Position numbers and translations under genes: made by a program
Assembly (NCBI GenBank): GCA_903844735.1
Contig: CAIMUX010000052.1
Location: 1 to 38,292 of the forward strand
DNA: 38,292 bases
Source: Candidatus Eiseniibacteriota bacterium
GTDB taxonomy: Bacteria > Eisenbacteria > RBG-16-71-46 > CAIMUX01
Direction: 5' to 3'
In this document: positions 34,119 to 38,292 of the stretch, one piece after another
How positions within the stretch are numbered: the stretch's first letter is position 1
How the letters are laid out: each line of letters opens with the position of its first letter
The notes under the pieces: generated by a model
Databases searched by the model: none
What the model was told of the DNA's origin: nothing
Seen by the model: the letters and a program-made list of their open reading frames with translations, nothing else

Positions 34119-35095
34119 GCCGGCTCTCCGGCTGGCTCCCCAACGGTCGGACCCGGATCCTCGGGATCGTAGGCAGGCCTCTGGAACACAGCCTCTCGCC
34201 CACCCTCCAGACGGCGGTACTGCGGGCGCTGGACCGGAACTTGATCTACCTTCCCCTGCCGGTGTCGGAGGATCGACTGCCGGCACTGCTCGCCGAGGCG
34301 CCCGGACTCGGGATCCTCGGGTTCAACGTCACGACGCCGTACAAAGAGACGGTGGCTCGTCTGGTACGTCCGCTCGATGAGGAGACCGCCCGAACCGGGA
34401 TGGTGAACACCGTCGTCATCGGGGATGGTAGACCGGTGGGCTGTGGCACCGATGGGGCGGGGATTCTCCGGTACCTTGAGACCGCCGGGCTCGGCGGTAT
34501 GCCGTACGGCGTGCTTGGGTTCGGTGCTACCGCGCGGAGCCTCACGCACCGTGGATGGCTGGACGGTCACGCCCCGGCGGTGATCGTGACCCGGCGACCG
34601 GACGAGGTTCGGGCGGTGCTGGCGTCCTGGAGTGAGGCGCGGAGCGAGCCGGACATGCGAGTTGCGGGCGATGCGCGATCCACGCCGCCTGCGCAAAACG
34701 GGTTGGCCGAGCGGGTCGGACCGGCTGAGCGGATCACTGTGGCGAGCTGGGACGACCTCGGAATGCACTCGGGCCGAGTCGAAGCAAGAATGGCGTCGCT
34801 TCTTCGTCCGGAGGTGTGGGTGTCGACCCTGCGACCGAACATACCGACCTTGCCGGACCAGTTTTGGGCTTGGGCTGGGAGCAAGATGGTTCTGTTGGAC
34901 CTGAACTATGGTTTCGATCGTACGGTGCGAATGGAGGAGGCCCGGACACATGGATGGTTGTCTGCCGATGGTTTGGGCCCGCTTTGCTGCCAAGCGGCAC
35001 TGTCTCTCTCCCTTTGGCTGGGGGAGGATGTGCCCGTCGGGATGTACGTCCGCGCACTGGGCCGCACCGAGCGGTCATTGCGTCCGGGGTGCTGA
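34115..35095 (+). CDS. aroE: Shikimate dehydrogenase family protein
   Basis: The protein has 326 residues from the GTG overlapping lgt. It reduces 3-dehydroshikimate with NADPH in aromatic amino-acid synthesis. Active-site residues are present: HSLSPT (25-30), NVTTPYKE with Lys77 (71-78), MVNTV with Asn98, GTDGAG with Asp113, and CCQAALSLSLW near the end. The nucleotide loop is GFGATARSL (134-142), weaker than the usual GAGGAA, followed by VTRRPDEV. An insertion of about 40 residues (near 170-215) makes it longer than the usual 270-290. The cofactor loop differences leave open a quinate or other relative. Confidence 0.88.
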   Translation: MSRLSGWLPNGRTRILGIVGRPLEHSLSPTLQTAVLRALDRNLIYLPLPVSEDRLPALLAEAPGLGILGFNVTTPYKETVARLVRPLDEETARTGMVNTVVIGDGRPVGCGTDGAGILRYLETAGLGGMPYGVLGFGATARSLTHRGWLDGHAPAVIVTRRPDEVRAVLASWSEARSEPDMRVAGDARSTPPAQNGLAERVGPAERITVASWDDLGMHSGRVEARMASLLRPEVWVSTLRPNIPTLPDQFWAWAGSKMVLLDLNYGFDRTVRMEEARTHGWLSADGLGPLCCQAALSLSLWLGEDVPVGMYVRALGRTERSLRPGC

Positions 35096-35101
35096 ACGGG
35101 C

Positions 35102-35980
35102 ATGATCACCAGGACGAGTCGGTCGCCGGGCAAGTCGCGGGTCTCTCCGATCGTGGGCATGCTCGGTGCGGGTTGGCTCGCCGGGTTTTTGAGTTCGATC
35201 GGGCACGCCGGTTTTCTTGGCGCGATCGGGCACGCTCTCCGATGCGGGGGCGTTTTGGTGGTGCCGCCGCAGTGTCCGGCATGCCATGTGCGACTCCGTC
35301 GCGGGCCGGCATTTTGCCGGGAGTGCGGGCGGGACGCGGCTCGGAGGCTGCGCCGGCCCCCGCGGGTCTGGGTGCACAGCGGTGATCACCCGGTGTTCCC
35401 GGTCCTTGCTGCCGGGCCGCTGGCGGGGGCATGGGGGCGGGCGGTTCGAGCCTACAAGACGGACCCTGCGCCGGGTGTGGCCGGCGTGGTGGTGTCGCCG
35501 ATGGTCAGCGTGGCCCGGCGTGCGCGGGAGGGTTTGGGGATCGCATCCGACGAGCCGGTGACGCTGGTTCCCGTGCCGATGGCGGCGGTCCGGCGACGCG
35601 AGCGGGGGTTCAACCCCGCGGAGGAATTGGCCCGCGCTCTCGCGGCCGGAACGGGATGGACCTGCGTCCCGGATGGCTTGGAGCGCCGGCAGTATCGGCG
35701 CCCGCTGCGTGGCCTATCCGCGCGGCGGCGGCGTGAGGAAGTGGCGGGGGCATTTGTCGCTGGGCCGGGTTTGGCCCGGCTTGCGGGCTCTCGCGTAGTG
35801 TTGGTGGACGACGTGGTGACCACGGGTGCGACCTTAGGGGTGGCGATGGAGACACTCCGCGCCGCCGGGATGGCGCCCGCGGGAGCACTGGCCCTCGCGC
35901 GCACGCGACGTCCGGGGAGATCTGAGGGAGGCCGTCGTGAAGGCGGCCCCGGAGAACGGGAATGTTCCGCGAAATCGTGA
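35102..35980 (+). CDS. comF: ComF-family phosphoribosyltransferase
   Basis: Up to 292 residues; start codon uncertain (ATG 35102 lacks a clear ribosome binding site, the ATG at 35159 is an alternative). A Cys4 zinc site (C58-P-A-C61, then C72-R-E-C75) is followed by AYKTDPAP, the ComF piece RERGFNPAEELARALA (166-181), RRPLRGLSARRRRE, and the PRPP-binding loop VVLVDDVVTTGATL (232-245). ComF proteins help DNA uptake in competent bacteria; many are just Gnt-type phosphoribosyltransferases of unclear substrate. No other competence gene is in the window. The last 19 bases overlap rng. Confidence 0.92.
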   Translation: MITRTSRSPGKSRVSPIVGMLGAGWLAGFLSSIGHAGFLGAIGHALRCGGVLVVPPQCPACHVRLRRGPAFCRECGRDAARRLRRPPRVWVHSGDHPVFPVLAAGPLAGAWGRAVRAYKTDPAPGVAGVVVSPMVSVARRAREGLGIASDEPVTLVPVPMAAVRRRERGFNPAEELARALAAGTGWTCVPDGLERRQYRRPLRGLSARRRREEVAGAFVAGPGLARLAGSRVVLVDDVVTTGATLGVAMETLRAAGMAPAGALALARTRRPGRSEGGRREGGPGERECSAKS

Positions 35981-37491
35981 TCAACTCCGATCCGCACGAG
36001 ACACGCATTGCGGTTTTGGAGGACGCCCGGCTCGTCGAACTCTTCGTCGAGCGGGCGGACGACCGGCGTGTCGTCGGTGACATCTACAAAGGGCGGGTCA
36101 ACGCAGTCCTGCCCGGCATCCAGGCGGCCTTTCTCGAGATCGGCATGCCTAAGACCGCATTCTTGCACAGCTCGGACATGCTCGAAACGATGCTCGATTT
36201 CGAGATGTTCGACATCGATGATGTTTCGGAAGGGCGGGACCGATCGCGCGAAGAGCACAGCATCGACCACTACCTGCAAAAGGGCCAGGAGGTTCTGGTG
36301 CAGGTGATCAAGGAGCCGATCGGCACCAAAGGTCCGAAGGTCTCCGGGCGGCTCAGCTTACCCGGTCGCTATCTGGTCCTCATGCCGGGGCTTAACCATA
36401 TCGGTGTTTCGCGCAAGGTTACCGATCGGGACGAGCGGCAGCGGCTCAAGGGGATTCTGCAGGAACTGCGCCCCAGCCATGCCGGCCTGATCTGCCGGAC
36501 CGCGGCCGAGGGGCGCACACGCGCCGAGCTCGCCGCCGACGTGAAGTACTTAGTCGACCTCTGGAAGGAGATCGAAGACCGGGCTGCCGAGATGGAGGCT
36601 CCGGCCCTCATCCACCGCGAGATGGAGCTGACCACCGGCCTCATCCGCGATCTCTTCACTGCGGATATCGATCGCCTCGTCATCGACTCGAAGGAGGTCT
36701 ACAAACAGGTCTTGGATTACCTGAAGGCGTTTTCCCCGGAGCTGAAGAGCCGCATCAAGGTCTACAAGGGGGACGGGCCGATCTTCGACGAGTACGGAAT
36801 CGAGGCCGAGATCGAGAAGTCGCTGGAGCGGAAGGTCTGGCTGAAGAAGGGCGGGTACATCGTCATCGACAGCACGGAGGCACTCGTCTCCATCGATGTG
36901 AACACCGGCCGCTTCACCGGCAAGCGCAGCCAAGAGGACACGATCCTCAAGACCAACCTGGAGGCGGCCGAGGAGATCGCCCGGCAACTGCGGCTGCGGG
37001 ACCTCGGGGGGATCATCGTCATCGACTTCATCGACATGGAGATGGAGAGCTCACGCAAACAGGTGGCCGAACTCCTGCGCAACGAGGTGCGCCGCGACCG
37101 CTCGCGGACAAAAGTTTATTCCATCAGCGAACTCGGTCTGGTGGAGATGACCCGCCAGCGGGAGCGCCCCAGCCTCGTCAGCCTCTTCAGCGAGGACTGC
37201 CCGACCTGCGGCGGGGTGGGGAAAGTGCTGTCCCAGAACTCGGTGATGATGCGGATCGAGCGGTTCCTCCGGCGGGTGGCGGCCCATTCCAAGGAGAAGA
37301 CGATTCAGCTCCGGCTGCATCCCGACTCGGCAACATATCTATTCGACAACCGGTCGGAGCGGTTTGAGGAACTGGAAAAGCAGCTCGACCTGCGGATCGA
37401 TGTCCGGGAGGATCCGCGGTTGCGGCGGGATGACATCCGGCTGGTTTTCCCTCGGATGCAGAAGGACGTGACGGCGGAGTTTACCGCCTAG
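35962..37491 (+). CDS. rng: Ribonuclease G
   Basis: The protein has 509 residues; the ATG at 35962 lies inside the comF end, behind CGGAGA. RNase G makes endonucleolytic cuts in 16S rRNA 5' ends and mRNAs. Domain order: S1 RNA-binding domain (GDIYKGRVNAVLPGIQAAFL, 39-58, to about 125), RNase-H-like and 5'-sensor domain, then a catalytic site with Asp312 (SIDVNTGR) and Asp355 (VIDFIDM). The zinc-link CPTCGG (C413, C416) joins subunits. Length and the absence of a long Arg-rich C-terminus place it with RNase G rather than RNase E. An rng gene beside mreBCD is a known arrangement (cafA in proteobacteria). Confidence 0.96.
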   Translation: MFREIVINSDPHETRIAVLEDARLVELFVERADDRRVVGDIYKGRVNAVLPGIQAAFLEIGMPKTAFLHSSDMLETMLDFEMFDIDDVSEGRDRSREEHSIDHYLQKGQEVLVQVIKEPIGTKGPKVSGRLSLPGRYLVLMPGLNHIGVSRKVTDRDERQRLKGILQELRPSHAGLICRTAAEGRTRAELAADVKYLVDLWKEIEDRAAEMEAPALIHREMELTTGLIRDLFTADIDRLVIDSKEVYKQVLDYLKAFSPELKSRIKVYKGDGPIFDEYGIEAEIEKSLERKVWLKKGGYIVIDSTEALVSIDVNTGRFTGKRSQEDTILKTNLEAAEEIARQLRLRDLGGIIVIDFIDMEMESSRKQVAELLRNEVRRDRSRTKVYSISELGLVEMTRQRERPSLVSLFSEDCPTCGGVGKVLSQNSVMMRIERFLRRVAAHSKEKTIQLRLHPDSATYLFDNRSERFEELEKQLDLRIDVREDPRLRRDDIRLVFPRMQKDVTAEFTA

Positions 37492-37499
37492 ACGGAGGC

Positions 37500-37537
37500 C
37501 GGAAGATTGGTGACCGCCGGGTATCGCCGATCTTCCG
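37500..37537. terminator. Bidirectional hairpin between rng and the convergent gene
   Basis: Outer CGGAAGAT/ATCTTCCG (8 bp, perfect) and inner GGTGA/TCGCC with a G-T pair make a long stem, separated by single-base bulges. It starts 8 bases after the rng stop and serves convergent genes. No T-tract follows. Confidence 0.5.
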
Positions 37538-37564
37538 ACCACAACCTATGGCTCCTGGGGGTCT

Positions 37565-38087
37565 CTACCAGACCGGTTCGAAGCGGTTGGCGGAGCCCGA
37601 AAGGACACGCTCATACTCGTGCACCTCTCCGGCGGCGGTGTCGACTGCGGCGATCACGAGCGTATCGTCGAAAGCGAAGAGACCGAGTTCGACTCCGTCT
37701 TCATTGACTGCGGGGAGCAGGCGATCGTCGCCCACGCTCGGGAATAGCGCTTTGTTCGTGGACACGAACACTCCCTCTTGGTCCGTGTAGCCAAGCGGGC
37801 GTGGGTGTGGCTGGTAGCGTGCGGCGAAGACCGTGTCCTGGTAGACGATTCGGCTGGAATCGGGGCTCCACACCGTGAAGCGAATCTCGTAGACGCCGGA
37901 TCCGCCAACCGGATCACGGCCCCCATCGTCCCGGCCGTCCCAGATCGCATCGTGGGATCCCGCCTGCTGCCGGCCCGACATGATCCAGATCGAACGGCTC
38001 CGGGGCCGGTCCCGTGCTGTCGCTCGAGCACGAGAGGACGAGCAACAGGATCGTGGGCAGCGACAGCATGCGGAGTGGATGCACCAC
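37565..38087 (-). pseudogene. Lipoprotein with FlgD-like domain, split by a frameshift
   Basis: Two minus frames make one lipoprotein. A GTG at 38085-38087, five bases after a perfect AAGGAGG, opens VHPLRMLSLPTILLLVLSCS with a lipobox (VLSC). About 20 residues later (STGPAPEPFDLD) the frame goes wrong near 37950-37985, and the other frame carries GSHDAIWDGRDDGGRDPVGG, then SGVYEIRFTVWSPDS, a FlgD-like Ig motif (H-x-x-x-WDGRDDxG-x-x-x-x-SGVY). It ends at the TAG at 37565-37567. The intact form would be about 170 residues. Role unknown; the FlgD-like fold suggests an exported surface or periplasmic protein. A sequencing or assembly base loss is possible. Confidence 0.6.
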
Positions 38088-38129
38088 TCTGTCCTCCTTC
38101 TGGATCCTCATCCGAGAGTCCGGGACACA

Positions 38130-38292
38130 TTACCGCCGCGGCGCGAGGTCGTGCCAGCGGCCGAGGGCAAAGCTGAAACGCGCCGCGCCGCTTCGTCGCT
38201 CCAGCGGCCACGCCATCTGGAGACGCACGAAGGTCGCCGGATTCGGGATTCCAGGCAAATGGACGAGTACGACGCCTGCGGCACCGCGCCGG
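38130..38292 (-). CDS. C-terminal end of an unidentified protein (5' partial)
   Basis: The minus strand from the window end to the TAA at 38130-38132 codes for 53 residues, with GIPNPATFVRLQMAWPLERR followed by FSFALGRWHDLAPRR. The frame lies 43 bases before the GTG of the downstream lipoprotein, so the two probably share a transcript. The alternating hydrophobic pattern near the end is compatible with a beta-strand, perhaps an outer-membrane protein, but no family is recognised. Confidence 0.5.
   Translation of the reverse strand, partial: RRGAAGVVLVHLPGIPNPATFVRLQMAWPLERRSGAARFSFALGRWHDLAPRR

Noticed and set aside
1-38292. rRNA or tRNA genes
   Set aside because: No conserved rRNA segments or tRNA cloverleaf patterns were noticed; a covariance-model scan would be needed to exclude a tRNA.

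Overview
The window is about 38 kb of GC-rich DNA with Shine-Dalgarno-led genes. Its style fits a little-cultured bacterium of the FCB/PVC-like assemblage, and Candidatus Eisenbacteria or a close relative is my best guess. The hints are long secreted proteins ending in a FlgD-like/T9SS-type C-terminal domain, a GWxTD-domain protein, GACC-type cysteine repeats, fibronectin-III plus formylglycine-generating-enzyme-like lipoproteins, and frequent GTG/TTG starts. The assignment is inference from gene content only.

Layout. 1-2815: 3' part of a large secreted protein with nine cysteine-rich repeats. 2816-5322: a gene-poor stretch with a DUF2442-like remnant and a frameshifted Spinster-type MFS transporter. 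5323-7311: a membrane-anchored tandem SagB/nitroreductase protein. 7312-9367: a decayed accessory stretch holding a duplicated 58-bp piece of the metH gene, an intact HigA antitoxin with a truncated HigB, a degenerate 41-42-bp tandem repeat array and a 109-bp inverted-repeat element. 9368-14491: a 1707-aa fusion of MetV-like cysteine domain, MetF and complete MetH. 15077-19006: a secreted parallel beta-helix protein with its own clear sigma70-type promoter. 19243-19848: a broken AbiEii toxin and its small partner. 20055-21299: a ClpB-D2-like protein that has lost nearly every ATPase residue and carries a histone-H1-like basic tail. 21501-24938: a methyltransferase, 6-phosphofructokinase and GWxTD operon. 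25089-27253: a minus-strand pair, an Fn3/FGE lipoprotein and a small secreted protein. 27606-37491: a nine-gene cell-shape operon, mreB-mreC-mreD-mrdA-rodA-lgt-aroE-comF-rng. 37565-38292: a frameshifted lipoprotein and the end of another minus-strand gene.

How the genes work together. The mre/mrdA/rodA block encodes the elongasome for lateral-wall peptidoglycan synthesis, with lipoprotein maturation (lgt), a shikimate step (aroE), a ComF phosphoribosyltransferase and RNase G co-transcribed. The MetV-MetF-MetH fusion would join methyl-THF formation to its use for methionine in one chain. Several loci are broken (MFS, HigB, AbiEii, DUF2442, the 3' lipoprotein). Some of these are real decay of toxin-antitoxin genes; the single-base frameshifts in the MFS gene and the lipoprotein could equally be assembly errors.

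The strongest candidates for something new are the pseudo-AAA+ protein, the MetV-MetF-MetH fusion, and the SagB tandem nitroreductase fused to a histidine-containing membrane domain.
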